DNA of 50,639 nt, taken from positions 1 through 50,639 of the forward strand of contig JAOATY010000022.1 of the NCBI GenBank assembly GCA_030157865.1, written 5' to 3'. The notes under the pieces are model-generated. The model had not been told where the DNA came from. It saw only the letters and a list, made by a program, of their open reading frames with translations, and made no database searches. Made by a program: the position numbers and the translations under genes. This stretch comes from Candidatus Nanopelagicales bacterium (GTDB lineage Bacteria; Actinomycetota; Actinomycetes; S36-B12; UBA5976). Of the stretch, positions 8,043-18,244 are shown in pieces. Each line of letters starts with the position of its first letter. Position 1 is the first letter of the stretch.

Positions 8043-8273
8043 GCTGTGCCGGTACGAAACCGGCGCAGCAAGCACAAAATCAAGACTCGCAGTTTTGCGA
8101 TAACCGCGGATAGCACGCACATTCGAACAGTTTGGTCGGTCCTCGGTAGTGAAGTTCGGCTCGATGAGCCGCGCTTCTCGATCGAAGATCGACATGTGAT
8201 TTGAATGCATTTCACTCGTTAGAAGTGCAGTGTTATCCCTTTATGAAGAGGGAGGTTACCCATGGAGGGTAAC
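8043..8273 (+). promoter_or_regulatory. Structured pnp leader; start codon in a hairpin loop
   Basis: Several strong hairpins are visible. GCTGTGCCGGT 8043-8053 pairs with ACCGGCGCAGC 8059-8069 (11 bp, one wobble). A long stem spans 8151-8177, with core CGGCTC/GAGCCG. TCGATC 8178-8183 pairs with GATCGA 8187-8192. TGCATTTC 8206-8213 pairs with GAAGTGCA 8222-8229. TCCCT 8236-8240 pairs with AGGGA 8249-8253, covering the ribosome-binding site. GTTACCC 8255-8261 pairs with GGGTAAC 8267-8273, leaving ATGGA with the pnp start codon as the loop. rpsO-pnp hairpins cut by RNase III and an actinobacterial pnp leader motif are known; equivalence here is inferred. Confidence 0.65.
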
Positions 8274-10478
8274 GAAGTACAGACAAGCGTTGCTGTGATT
8301 GACAATGGGTCATTCGGAAAGCGCACAGTTAAGTTCGAAACCGGACGTCTTGCACGTCAGGCAAACGGAACCGCAGTTGTTTACATGGATGACGACACTA
8401 TGTTGCTATCTGCAACCACTGCTGGTAAATCACCTAAAGATCAGTTTGATTTCTTCCCACTAACCGTGGACGTCGAAGAGCGTATGTACGCAGCTGGACG
8501 TATTCCAGGATCATTCTTCCGTCGCGAAGGTCGCCCAACCGAAGACGCAATTCTTACTTGCCGTCTGATTGACCGTCCATTGCGTCCATCATTCGTTAAG
8601 GGACTTCGTAATGAAGTTCAGGTTGTTGTGACCGTAATGGCACTAAATCCAGATGTGCTTTACGACGTAATCGCAATCAATGCTGCATCTATGTCAACAC
8701 AGCTTGCAGGTTTGCCATTCTCCGGACCGATTGGTGGCGTTCGCGTTGCACTAATCAATGGTCAGTGGGTTGCATTCCCAACACATAGCCAGCTTGAAGA
8801 CGCAGTCTTTGACATGGTGGTTGCTGGCCGCGTAGTTGGTAACGATGTAGCAATCATGATGGTTGAAGCCGAAGCTACTGAAAACACAATTGCACTTATC
8901 AAGGGTGGCGCTAAGGCTCCATCTGAAGAAGTAGTTTCTGAAGGCCTTGAAGCTGCAAAGCCATTCATCGCTGAGTTGTGTCGCGCACAGTCTGCACTTG
9001 CTGCAGTTGCTGGCAAGGAAACTGCAGAGTTCCCAGTCTTCTTGGATTACGAAGCAGACGTATTTGCTGCAGTCGAAGCCGCAGTTTCTGACGAACTTGC
9101 CAAGGCACTAACTATTGCCGGCAAGCAAGAGCGTGAGGCAGAACTAGACCGAGTTAAAGAACTAACTATCGAAAAGGTAGCTGGCAGCTTTGAAGGTCGC
9201 GAAAAGGAAGTAAGTGCAGCACTTCGCTCACTAACTAAGAAGCTAGTTCGCAAGCGCGTTATCAAGGACAAGATTCGTATTGATGGCCGTGGACTTCGCG
9301 ACATTCGCTCATTAAGTGCAGAAGTTGATGTAATTCCACGCGTTCACGGTTCAGCATTGTTCGAACGTGGCGAGACTCAGATTCTTGGCGTAACAACCTT
9401 GAACATGATGAAGATGGAACAGCAGCTAGACACTTTGTCACCTGTTACTCGCAAGCATTACATGCACAACTACAACTTCCCGCCATACTCAACTGGTGAG
9501 ACCGGTCGTGTAGGTAGCCCAAAGCGTCGCGAAATTGGTCACGGTGCTTTAGCTGAGCGTGCACTCGTTCCAGTTTTACCTTCCAAGCAGGATTTCCCAT
9601 ACGCAATCCGTCAGGTATCTGAAGCTTTGGGATCAAACGGTTCCACTTCAATGGGTTCAGTTTGCGCATCCACATTGTCACTACTAAATGCAGGTGTGCC
9701 ACTTCAGGCACCAGTTGCAGGTATTGCAATGGGTCTAATCTCTGATGAAATCGATGGCAAGACTGAGTATGTTGCACTAACTGACATCCTTGGCGCTGAA
9801 GATGCATTTGGCGACATGGACTTCAAGGTTGCTGGTACAAAGGAATTTGTTACCGCACTACAGCTAGACACCAAGTTGGATGGTATTCCAGCTTCAGTTT
9901 TGGCTGGCGCTTTAACACAGGCTCGCGAAGCACGTCTTGCAATCCTGGATGTAATGCTTGAAGCAATCGATGCACCTGACGAAATGTCACAGTATGCACC
10001 GCGCATCATCACCGTAATGATTCCAATCGACAAGATTGGCGAAGTTATTGGTCCAAAGGGCAAGATCATCAACCAGATTCAAGAAGAGACTGGCGCTGAC
10101 ATCTCCATCGGTGATGACGGCACTGTCTACATTGGTGCAACCAATGGTGAATCAGCTGAAGCTGCTCGCGCCCAGGTCAACGCCATTGCAAACCCAACTA
10201 TGCCTGAAGTAGGCGAGCGATACATGGGAACAGTTGTTAAGACAACTAACTTCGGTGCCTTCGTTTCACTTTCACCAGGCAAGGACGGTTTGTTGCACAT
10301 CAGTCAGCTTCGTAAGCTTTCCGGTGGCAAGCGCGTTGAGAATGTTGAAGATGTTCTTAAGGTTGGCGACAAGGTTCACGTTGAGATCGCAGAAATCGAT
10401 CCTCGTGGAAAGCTGTCACTAGTACCTGTAGTTGAAGGTTCAGACGAAAGCGCAGATGACGCTGGAGACGAAGACTAA
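8262..10478 (+). CDS. pnp: Polyribonucleotide nucleotidyltransferase (PNPase)
   Basis: PNPase is a trimeric phosphorolytic 3'-5' exoribonuclease that degrades mRNA and can add tails. The 738-residue protein has two RNase PH-like domains joined by a helical domain, a KH domain ([19 protein letters not shown], about 588-606) and a C-terminal S1 domain ([15 protein letters not shown], about 655-669), then an acidic tail. The N-terminus ([21 protein letters not shown]) matches actinobacterial homologues and supports ATG 8262. The start codon lies in the loop of a 7-bp hairpin, which suggests control of translation, perhaps by PNPase itself as in other bacteria. The M16 peptidase gene begins 4 nt after its stop. 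Confidence 0.98.
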   Translation: MEGNEVQTSVAVIDNGSFGKRTVKFETGRLARQANGTAVVYMDDDTMLLSATTAGKSPKDQFDFFPLTVDVEERMYAAGRIPGSFFRREGRPTEDAILTCRLIDRPLRPSFVKGLRNEVQVVVTVMALNPDVLYDVIAINAASMSTQLAGLPFSGPIGGVRVALINGQWVAFPTHSQLEDAVFDMVVAGRVVGNDVAIMMVEAEATENTIALIKGGAKAPSEEVVSEGLEAAKPFIAELCRAQSALAAVAGKETAEFPVFLDYEADVFAAVEAAVSDELAKALTIAGKQEREAELDRVKELTIEKVAGSFEGREKEVSAALRSLTKKLVRKRVIKDKIRIDGRGLRDIRSLSAEVDVIPRVHGSALFERGETQILGVTTLNMMKMEQQLDTLSPVTRKHYMHNYNFPPYSTGETGRVGSPKRREIGHGALAERALVPVLPSKQDFPYAIRQVSEALGSNGSTSMGSVCASTLSLLNAGVPLQAPVAGIAMGLISDEIDGKTEYVALTDILGAEDAFGDMDFKVAGTKEFVTALQLDTKLDGIPASVLAGALTQAREARLAILDVMLEAIDAPDEMSQYAPRIITVMIPIDKIGEVIGPKGKIINQIQEETGADISIGDDGTVYIGATNGESAEAARAQVNAIANPTMPEVGERYMGTVVKTTNFGAFVSLSPGKDGLLHISQLRKLSGGKRVENVEDVLKVGDKVHVEIAEIDPRGKLSLVPVVEGSDESADDAGDED

Positions 10479-10482
10479 AACC

Positions 10483-11811
10483 GTGACATCACGAAACTCC
10501 GCAGTGGTCCTTGGGCATGAACAACGCCCAGGGACCACTCGCACGTTACTGACCGCTGAACAAGGTGGTCTAGTTAAGCGAACCGTATTACCGGGCGGAC
10601 TTCGAATCATTACCGAGCAAATGCCTTCAGTGCGTTCGGCTGCAATTGGTATTTGGGTAAATGTTGGTTCGCGAGATGAAGTGGCATCTCAAACCGGTTC
10701 AGCTCACTACCTCGAGCATTTGCTATTCAAAGGCACTAAGACTCGCAGCGCACTAGATATTTCATCAACTATTGACGCTGTCGGCGGTGAAATGAATGCA
10801 TTTACTTCAAAGGAAGTTACTTGCTTCTACACCCGTGTTTTAGATACCAGTGTCCCGCAAGCAATTGACGTACTGGTGGACATGATCACCTCGGCCACAA
10901 TCACTTCAGTTGATGTTGATCAAGAACGCCAAGTAGTTCTAGAAGAGATCGCTATGCGTGATGACGATCCTGCAGATTTAGTTCACGAGCAATTTTCAAA
11001 AGCAATGTTCGGAGATGCGCCATTAGGTCGTTCCATTCTTGGCACTGTCGAGAACATCTCTTCACTTTCCCGCAGGTCAATTAATGGCTTCTATAAGAAG
11101 TACTACACGCCAGATCGTCTAATTGTTGCGGTAGCTGGAAACGTTGATCACGCAACAATCGTGAAACTAGTGCGCAAGGCCTTCAATCAAGGTGGCTTTG
11201 CACTTGATGGTGATGAAGCGCCATACGTATCCGTTAAGAACAAGACAAAAGTTTTACAAACTGGTGGATTCGTTAAGCAAGACAAGGCGACTGAACAAGC
11301 AAACCTTGTTATTGGCGTGCCGGGCCTAGATCGAGCCGATGAGCGACGCTACATTCAATCCGTTTTCAATGCTGCACTAGGCGGTGGAATGTCGAGTCGT
11401 TTGTTCCAAGAGGTACGCGAAAAGCGTGGACTTGTTTATACGGTTTATTCCTTTGGGCAACAGTTCCAAGATGCTGGAATGGCTGGTGTCTACGCTGGAT
11501 GTAGCCCTAAGAATCTCGATCAAGTGCGAGAAGTAATCACCAATGTTCTAGACGACGTTGCCAAAAACGGCATTACGGCTGCAGAGTTAAGCAAGGCAAA
11601 AGGCCAAGTCAGCGGCGGCATGGTTTTGGGTCTGGAAGACACTTCATCAAGAATGAGTCGAATTGCTAGGTCTGAGATGAACAATGGTTATGTGCCATCA
11701 GTATCCGAAGTGCTTGACCGGGTGTCCGCTGTGACATTGGATGAAGTTCATTCACTTGCGCATCAACTATGGTCACACGATCGACTTACCGCAGTTGTTG
11801 GACCGGAGTAA
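10483..11811 (+). CDS. M16 family zinc metallopeptidase (processing-peptidase-like)
   Basis: The 442-residue protein is a single-copy M16B peptidase resembling mitochondrial processing peptidase beta and bacterial PqqL/YmxG proteins. It has the inverted zinc motif HYLEH (HxxEH) near residue 84, the distal glutamate segment LEEIAMRDDDPAD, and the C-terminal half with GGGMSSRLFQEVREKRGLVY. GTG 10483 is chosen because it lies 4 nt after the pnp stop and gives the VTSR-type N-terminus common in actinobacterial homologues. An upstream in-frame ATG inside pnp (10432) would add 17 low-complexity residues and is less likely. The physiological substrate is unknown. The pnp-peptidase-dapB order is conserved in Actinobacteria. 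Confidence 0.92.
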   Translation: MTSRNSAVVLGHEQRPGTTRTLLTAEQGGLVKRTVLPGGLRIITEQMPSVRSAAIGIWVNVGSRDEVASQTGSAHYLEHLLFKGTKTRSALDISSTIDAVGGEMNAFTSKEVTCFYTRVLDTSVPQAIDVLVDMITSATITSVDVDQERQVVLEEIAMRDDDPADLVHEQFSKAMFGDAPLGRSILGTVENISSLSRRSINGFYKKYYTPDRLIVAVAGNVDHATIVKLVRKAFNQGGFALDGDEAPYVSVKNKTKVLQTGGFVKQDKATEQANLVIGVPGLDRADERRYIQSVFNAALGGGMSSRLFQEVREKRGLVYTVYSFGQQFQDAGMAGVYAGCSPKNLDQVREVITNVLDDVAKNGITAAELSKAKGQVSGGMVLGLEDTSSRMSRIARSEMNNGYVPSVSEVLDRVSAVTLDEVHSLAHQLWSHDRLTAVVGPE

Positions 11812-12857
<1,046 letters not shown>

Positions 12858-12861
<4 letters not shown>

Positions 12862-13562
12862 GTTATTCGCCTACTTGTTACCCAACCAACGATTATTGAA
12901 ACCATGGCTGCGGCTAGGACTGGAATCCCTGGCGGCACTAGCGGAGTAAAAGCTAGCGCAATAAGCGCGCCACCAAACGCCACTGACAAGTCAGTTCGAG
13001 ATTTAATCTGTGGCCAAACTAAAGCAAACAAACCAGCAGCAATCGCGGCATCAAGTCCAAAAGACTTCGGGTCACCAATGGCGGAAACGCTGATCGCTCC
13101 GATAAAGGTAGCTAAGTTCCAAAGCAAGTAAACCGAAAGACCGGTTGCCCAAAATGCCAATCGTGAAGCACGACCTTCAAAAGCGTCTTCATCTTGCGCA
13201 AGCCCCATTGCAGTTGACTCGTCAATAGTTAACTGGACTGCAACTAAGCGTCCAGGACCTGAAGTCTTGAGAATTGGTGTCATGCGCATCGAGTACGCGG
13301 CATTTCTAGTTCCCATCAACCATGAGGCAATCACTGCTGTTAAGGCGGTTCCGCCTGATGCCAAAGTGCTTACTAACGTGAACTGACTCGCGCCTGTAAA
13401 CATCAAAAGCGACAACGCCATAGTTTGGGGGATTGTTAGTCCGGTAGTTGTACCTAGAGCTCCGAAAGATACCCCGTACATAGCAACCGCAAAACCGATG
13501 CTGGCAGCGTTTCCGACTATTTGTCGCCGAGCAGCGTTCCAGTCAGTTAGGGCGGCATTCAT
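12858..13562 (-). CDS. azlC: AzlC-type membrane subunit of a branched-chain amino-acid exporter
   Basis: This 234-residue membrane protein has the AzlC family features: an N-terminal segment with GFAVAMYGVSFGAL, the conserved MLFTGASQF-like stretch (here LLMFTGASQFTLVSTL, about 53-68), the motif GTRNAAYSMRM, and a TIDES-like loop (LTIDESTAMG). About five to six membrane helices are visible. Members export valine, isoleucine or other branched-chain amino acids with AzlD. Only 33 bp separate its ATG from the divergent EamA gene, so their promoters overlap. A balance with the liv importer at 35.7-40.9 kb is possible but is inference. Confidence 0.85.
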
Positions 13563-13583
13563 AGTCCGTTAAACCTATCGCAC

Positions 13584-13595
13584 TAGTCTGAGGCC
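13584..13595 (+). promoter_or_regulatory. Leaderless-type -10 box for the EamA gene
   Basis: TAGTCT at 13584-13589 is exactly 6 nt before the ATG at 13596. This matches the TANNNT-N6-start arrangement seen at many genes in this window. Transcription would begin at or next to the start codon. No clear -35 is visible. Confidence 0.55.
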
Positions 13596-14492
13596 ATGCC
13601 TAAAAACATCCAAGGAATTGGCTATGCCTTCCTGGGGGTACTTATCTTTTCATTTACGTTGCCAATGGTGAAACTGGCATTACCTGGTTTCTCGCCATGG
13701 ACTTTGACATTTGGAAGAGCCGCACTTGCTGGCATGTTGGCATTGGTTTTACTTAAGCGAGTAGGGGTTAAGTTTCCAGAGCGAAGATTGATATGGCCAC
13801 TACTCATTACTGCCGGTGGAATTGTGATTGGTTGGCCGATCCTCACGACGCTTGCACTTCAAGAAACTACAAGCGCACATGCTGCGGTCATTACTGCGGG
13901 ACTTCCGCTGGCTACCGCAGTTCTAGCGGTATTTAGACTGCACGAGAAAGTTCCCATTGCATTCTGGGCAGCAGCGCTTGTGGGCACATTTACTTTGGTT
14001 ATCTACGCTTGGCTAAATGGTGGCCAAGAGGGCACTTCGCTTAAGGCCGATCTTTTCTTAGTTGGAGCAGTTATAGCTGCGGCAATCGGCTATGCCGAAG
14101 GTGCGATCCTTAGTAAAGCGATGCCAGGTTGGCAAGTAGTTTCCTGGTGCGTAGTTTTGACGCTTCCACTTACCATGCCGTATTTCTTAATTTCACTGTG
14201 GATGGGCAGAGGGTCACATGACGTGACCACGGTTTCCATACTTGCATTTTTATTCACAGCTTTTGGCTCGATGTATTTTGGCTTCTTTGCTTGGTATCGA
14301 GGACTTTCCGAGTTAGGAGTTGCCAGAGGTTCACAAGTTCAGCTCGTGCAATCGCTTTTAACGCTACTTTGGTCAGCTCTACTTCTTGGCGAAGTTGTTA
14401 CTGGAAAAACATTATTGGCTGCCAGCGTAGTTGTAATCTGCGTTGCTATTACCCAAAGGGTGAGACTAGCTAGCAGGGTAGAAGTTAACTGA
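13596..14492 (+). CDS. EamA/DMT-superfamily transporter
   Basis: This is a 298-residue inner-membrane protein with about ten hydrophobic segments arranged as two EamA repeats. The first repeat has FGRAALAGMLALVLL and the second ends with the typical LVQSLLTLLWSALLLGE. DMT transporters export or import amino acids, nucleotides and other metabolites; the substrate cannot be told from sequence. It is divergent from azlC and overlaps the convergent ABC ATPase gene by 27 bp, which leaves no room for a terminator. Confidence 0.88.
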   Translation: MPKNIQGIGYAFLGVLIFSFTLPMVKLALPGFSPWTLTFGRAALAGMLALVLLKRVGVKFPERRLIWPLLITAGGIVIGWPILTTLALQETTSAHAAVITAGLPLATAVLAVFRLHEKVPIAFWAAALVGTFTLVIYAWLNGGQEGTSLKADLFLVGAVIAAAIGYAEGAILSKAMPGWQVVSWCVVLTLPLTMPYFLISLWMGRGSHDVTTVSILAFLFTAFGSMYFGFFAWYRGLSELGVARGSQVQLVQSLLTLLWSALLLGEVVTGKTLLAASVVVICVAITQRVRLASRVEVN

Positions 14493-15497
14493 TCCTCTAA
14501 CCCAAACTGTTACTGGCATTCCAACTTCAGGTGAAATTGGACCAGAAGTTCGGGCCTTAACAGTTCCTGCCGCAGTCTTAACTTCAACCAATGCATCATG
14601 ACCAAAGAATTGGCGTCCGGTAACTACTGCTAAACCTTTTGGATCAGGTTGTAGGTATAGATTCTCCGGTCGAATCGCTACCTGACCTTTAGTGCCGTCT
14701 GGCTGAGAGACTGTTGGAATCAGGTCACCAAGTTGGGTGCTAACTTTTCCAGATTTCACTTCACCTGGAATAACAACAGCATCGCCTAGAAATTTAGCCA
14801 GCGCTACATCTACTGGTTGCGAGTAAATGGATCTAGGGCTGCCAATTTGAGCAACTGCGCCATCTCGCAAAATTGCAACTTGATCCGCAATCGACAGCGC
14901 TTCTTCTTGGTCATGTGTTACCAAAATTGCGGTGGCATTTGCGGCGCGAAGAATTGCCCTTACGTCTTCACGAAGCTTTGATCGCAATTGTGCATCGAGA
15001 GCTGCAAAGGGTTCATCTAGCAAAATCACGTCTGGGTTTGGAGCTAACGCCCGAGCAATTGCCACACGTTGACGCTGACCACCAGAAAGTGAATCTGGCA
15101 ATGAATCTTTCTGATCACCCATGCCTATTAGTTCGACTAACTCTGAAACTTTGGCGTCTCTAGCATTCGACTTCAGATGAGAAAGGCCATAAGCAATGTT
15201 CTTAGCCACAGTTAGATGTGGGAAAAGCGCAGAGTCTTGTGGCACAAAACCAACATTGCGCTTTTCAGGTGGAAGCGACAAGGCTTCGGAAGAAACTTCA
15301 CGGCCATTCATGGTTATGGTGCCCGAATCTACGGAATCAAATCCGGCGATTAATCGAAGCAAAGTAGTCTTGCCGCCACCAGATGCGCCCAAAATTGTTA
15401 GAAGTGAGCCGTCGGTTACGGTGAATGAAACGTCGCGAAGTACCGAGACATTGCCAAAAGACTTAGAAACGTTATCTAGCCGAACTTTTTCTGACAC
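14466..15497 (-). CDS. fbpC: ABC transporter ATP-binding protein, iron(III)/spermidine-type (FbpC-like)
   Basis: This cytoplasmic ATPase of 343 residues powers the adjacent permease. It shows Walker A GASGGGKTT (about 37-45), the Q-loop GFVPQDSALFPHLTV, the signature LSGGQRQRVAIARAL (about 137-151), Walker B VILLDEPFAALD, and the switch histidine in VTHDQEEAL. A C-terminal TOBE-like domain (about 240-340) is typical of the CUT2/FbpC/PotA group. The GTG start directly abuts the permease stop. Together with the iron-type binding protein upstream in the operon, the likely substrate is ferric iron, though the ATPase alone would also fit other substrates. Confidence 0.88.
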   Translation of the reverse strand: MSEKVRLDNVSKSFGNVSVLRDVSFTVTDGSLLTILGASGGGKTTLLRLIAGFDSVDSGTITMNGREVSSEALSLPPEKRNVGFVPQDSALFPHLTVAKNIAYGLSHLKSNARDAKVSELVELIGMGDQKDSLPDSLSGGQRQRVAIARALAPNPDVILLDEPFAALDAQLRSKLREDVRAILRAANATAILVTHDQEEALSIADQVAILRDGAVAQIGSPRSIYSQPVDVALAKFLGDAVVIPGEVKSGKVSTQLGDLIPTVSQPDGTKGQVAIRPENLYLQPDPKGLAVVTGRQFFGHDALVEVKTAAGTVKARTSGPISPEVGMPVTVWVRGSVNFYPAS

Positions 15498-17072
15498 TTA
15501 TCTCACCGCACTTTCACTTGTCGCAACTGATTCTTCTGTAACTAGGTTACTTCGATTTTGATTGCTACGAATTTCCCGATTAACGAAGAGTGCTGGGATG
15601 CCTGCAACCAAGAGCAGTAGCAACGCATATGGGGCAGCAGCACTAAATGCTCCCACTGATGTTGCAGACCATAGTCGCGTGGCTAATGTCTCTATTCCGG
15701 TTGGACGAAGAATCAGGGTAGCTGGCAATTCCTTAATCACTGTAAGTGCAACAAATGCGGTAGCACTCAGAATCCCAGGCGCGGCGGCTGGGATGACAGC
15801 TCGTCGCAATGTTTGAAGTTGGGTGCTTCCTAGGGTGCGCGAAACTTCTTCAATTCCAGTTGGCACTTGCGAGATAGGTACCTTTAGAACTGCAACAGCA
15901 TTTGGTAAGAACAATGCTAGGTAGGCGAGCAGTACTAATGCACTCGTCTGGTAGAGGCTTGGCACAGATTGATTTACTAGGAAGACGAACGAGAGCGCTA
16001 CCACTACTCCAGGAAGTGCATGTGTGATCAAAATAGTTTTCTCAACTCTGATCGCATACTTGCTTTGATAGCGAACTACAAAGATTGCCACCGCTAGGCC
16101 TACAAACGCAACGAGTATTCCGCCTGCTAGTCCGTAACTGATTGTGTTTACAAAGGCTCTAGAAATCTCTCCGAAATTTGATTTGGATTGTCCAATGACG
16201 GTCCAGTAGAAAATGCTTATTATTGGAACGAGCGCACCAATTACAAACCATAAAATCAATAGAACTTGTGCGCCACCTTGCCACTTGCCAAGTTTGGTAT
16301 GCATCGCTCGATATTGTCCAGCCGACTTTGTGGCAGTCAAGGAACTGGATCTACTTTCAATTCGGATGAGAACAATCGTTAAAGCTACCAAAACAAGAGC
16401 CAGAGCAGCTGCCGAATTTCGATCAAAGCTGGCTCGATAAGCGTTATAGATAGCGCGCGTAAAAGTATCGAAGCGCATGAGCGAAACCGCTCCAAAGTCA
16501 CTCAAGGTGTACAAGGCCACAAGTAGACCTGAACCAAATACAGAAGTTCGAATAGCTGGCCAAGTGATAGTTCGCGCAACACTCATTTGGCTTCGACCTA
16601 GCGTGCGTGCTACCTCTTCACCAGCTCCGCTGTGTCGATTAAAAGCTGCCGATACCGCTAGGAAAACGTAAGGCGTAGTGCTGATGCTCAGCACTAGCCA
16701 TGACCCAAAGAAGCCAGTGATTCCTGACGAAACTGATAGCCAGGCATAGGCCAATACGTAGGAAGGCATGGCAAGAGGCAAAATTGCAACGATTTGAAAC
16801 AGTCTGCGAAATGCTAAATCTGATCTAAAGCTCAACCAGGCTTGCGCTGTACCGATAGTCATTGCAGTTAGGCAAACGACAACAGTTAGCGAGAGGGAAT
16901 TAAGAATGAGTTCGAGAGTTCGCGCTCGAAGCAAGTTGCTAACTAATTCACTAAATCCAATCTGAGTTGAACGAAGCAGAATGTAGAACAGGGGCAAAAC
17001 AGAAACAAGAACGCCAAATGCCACCACTACCAAAATTTGTAGTGGTGGCTTCTGGTGAGATCTGGTTGTCAG
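15498..17072 (-). CDS. fbpB: ABC transporter permease, fused double-domain iron(III)-type (FbpB-like), probable CTG start
   Basis: This inner-membrane permease has two BPD-transporter-1 domains in one chain, as in FbpB/SfuB/CysTW-like permeases. About twelve hydrophobic segments are visible, with EAA-loop motifs in each half (EEVARTLGRSQMSVARTITWPAIRT and EEVSRTLGSTQLQTLRRAVIPAA, shown as landmarks near residues 150 and 410). The first ATG/GTG/TTG candidate is TTG at 17033 (511 residues), but this cuts into the first membrane segment. The frame stays open upstream through a KPPLQIL stretch to a CTG at 17072, which overlaps the binding-protein stop as CTGA. That would give LTTRSHQKPP as the N-terminus and 524 residues. 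I therefore extend it to 17072, with moderate confidence in that start. Confidence 0.8.
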   Translation of the reverse strand: MTTRSHQKPPLQILVVVAFGVLVSVLPLFYILLRSTQIGFSELVSNLLRARTLELILNSLSLTVVVCLTAMTIGTAQAWLSFRSDLAFRRLFQIVAILPLAMPSYVLAYAWLSVSSGITGFFGSWLVLSISTTPYVFLAVSAAFNRHSGAGEEVARTLGRSQMSVARTITWPAIRTSVFGSGLLVALYTLSDFGAVSLMRFDTFTRAIYNAYRASFDRNSAAALALVLVALTIVLIRIESRSSSLTATKSAGQYRAMHTKLGKWQGGAQVLLILWFVIGALVPIISIFYWTVIGQSKSNFGEISRAFVNTISYGLAGGILVAFVGLAVAIFVVRYQSKYAIRVEKTILITHALPGVVVALSFVFLVNQSVPSLYQTSALVLLAYLALFLPNAVAVLKVPISQVPTGIEEVSRTLGSTQLQTLRRAVIPAAAPGILSATAFVALTVIKELPATLILRPTGIETLATRLWSATSVGAFSAAAPYALLLLLVAGIPALFVNREIRSNQNRSNLVTEESVATSESAVR

Positions 17073-18097
17073 ATTAGACCCGCTTCAGTTAGCAATTGCA
17101 AAGTCTGTTCCAGCGAAGACAGATCGGACAAATCAATTTCCGGTCCGTTTATCTGGCTCAACTTTGGCAAAGTTGGATCTGGTGAGACATCTGAAGTTAA
17201 GGAATACTCAAAAGTCTTTTCTAGAAAATACTTCTGGGCAGTTTCACCCAAGAGCCATGATGCGAAAACTAACGCATCTGGATTATCAGAAAGAAGTGAA
17301 ACACCAGCTACGTTTACTAAATTACCGGCATCGCCATCCGCAAACCAATTCATTTTCGATTTCATGTTTTCGGCGCCTATCTCGGCAGCTTTTTCAAACC
17401 AGTAGTAGTGGTTCAAAAGCCCAGCAGCTACTTCGCCGCTTTCAACAGCGTCTAAAATCTGACCGTTCTTTTCATATAGAACGGCATTCTCTTTCATGGC
17501 TGCAAGAAATTCCGCAGTTGCTTCTTCGCCCTGCGTTACTCGCATACCCGTTACAAAAGACTGGAATGATGCATTGGTTGGAGCGATCGCAATTCGACCC
17601 TTCCAACCTGGATCGGCAAGATCAAACACAGATTTTGGAAGATCGGTAACAAGTTCAGGGTTGTAAGTTAAAACCCGAGCACGACCAGAAATGCCAACCC
17701 AAGAGCCGTCCTGAGCGCGATACTTTGCCGGTACTAGATTCAGCACATCTTCTGGAAGTGGATATGTCTTTGCTTCGCCGCTAACAGCACCTAAGGCACC
17801 AGCATCCTGCGAGAAGAAAACATCTGCCTTCGTGTTGTCGCCTTCTTCAAGGATTGTGGCGGCCATTTCGGATGATTCGCCATAGCGAACATTGACTTCG
17901 ATACCGGTTTCAGCCGTAAAGGATTCAAGTAGTGGAGCGATCAATTCTTCGGAACGACCGGAATAAAGCGTGATAGATCCAGTTTCACTGGCTGATGTGC
18001 TGGACGAATCTGGGGTAGCGGCAGTTTCGCTGGCGCAACCAGCAAGAAGCACGGAAAAACTAAGCGTTAAGGCAGTGGCCAACTTTCGAGTTTTCAT
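17069..18097 (-). CDS. fbpA: Iron(III)-type ABC transporter substrate-binding lipoprotein (FbpA-like)
   Basis: This is a 342-residue secreted binding protein anchored by lipid. The N-terminus MKTRKLATALTLSFSVLLAG is a signal peptide ending in the lipobox LLAGC (Cys about 21), followed by an S/T-rich linker. The mature part starts with ITLYSGRSEELI, typical of ferric-iron binding proteins, contains RYGESSEMA and ISGRARVLTYN, and has the tyrosine pair in LLNHYYWFEKA that supplies iron ligands in FbpA homologues. The ATG has a GGAG site. It is the first gene of the operon and is preceded by a perfect 12-bp inverted repeat. Ferric iron is the most likely substrate; this is family inference. Confidence 0.9.
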   Translation of the reverse strand: MKTRKLATALTLSFSVLLAGCASETAATPDSSSTSASETGSITLYSGRSEELIAPLLESFTAETGIEVNVRYGESSEMAATILEEGDNTKADVFFSQDAGALGAVSGEAKTYPLPEDVLNLVPAKYRAQDGSWVGISGRARVLTYNPELVTDLPKSVFDLADPGWKGRIAIAPTNASFQSFVTGMRVTQGEEATAEFLAAMKENAVLYEKNGQILDAVESGEVAAGLLNHYYWFEKAAEIGAENMKSKMNWFADGDAGNLVNVAGVSLLSDNPDALVFASWLLGETAQKYFLEKTFEYSLTSDVSPDPTLPKLSQINGPEIDLSDLSSLEQTLQLLTEAGLI

Positions 18098-18115
18098 TTA
18101 TCTCCGATTTAGGTG

Positions 18116-18143
18116 AATTATGCAACCAAACGGTTGCATAATT
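18116..18143. promoter_or_regulatory. Perfect 12-bp inverted repeat, probable operator of the iron-type ABC operon
   Basis: AATTATGCAACC (18116-18127) and GGTTGCATAATT (18132-18143) are perfectly complementary around a 4-nt centre. The site is 18 bp upstream of the fbpA start and, given the promoter proposed at 18158-18186, covers roughly +8 to +35 of the transcript, a position where a bound repressor would block transcription. It does not match the DtxR/IdeR iron box or a Fur box that I recognise. Confidence 0.7.
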
Positions 18144-18157
18144 AATTTTGTAACTAA

Positions 18158-18186
18158 AAGGTAGCGAAAATCAATAATGCGGTCAA
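18158..18186 (-). promoter_or_regulatory. Candidate promoter of the iron-type ABC operon
   Basis: On the minus strand, TTGACC (18186-18181) and TACCTT (18163-18158) are separated by 17 nt. The -35 is identical to that of the rpsA promoter in this window. The -10 is weak, and an alternative pairing (TTGATT with TACAAA, 16 nt) is also possible. Confidence 0.45.
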
Positions 18187-18231
18187 GTGCTGGAAACAGG
18201 TGGCAAAGTCAGGATAGAAATACCACCCAGA

Positions 18232-18244
18232 TAGCCTTTATGTC
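18232..18244 (+). promoter_or_regulatory. Leaderless-type -10 box for thyX
   Basis: TAGCCT at 18232-18237 is followed by 7 nt and the GTG start at 18245. No ribosome-binding site is present between them. Confidence 0.5.

Noticed and set aside
7949-8215. Two overlapping minus-strand frames of 85-88 codons over the rpsO end and pnp leader
   Set aside because: Arg/Ser-rich products with no family resemblance; the region is explained by leader hairpins on the plus strand.
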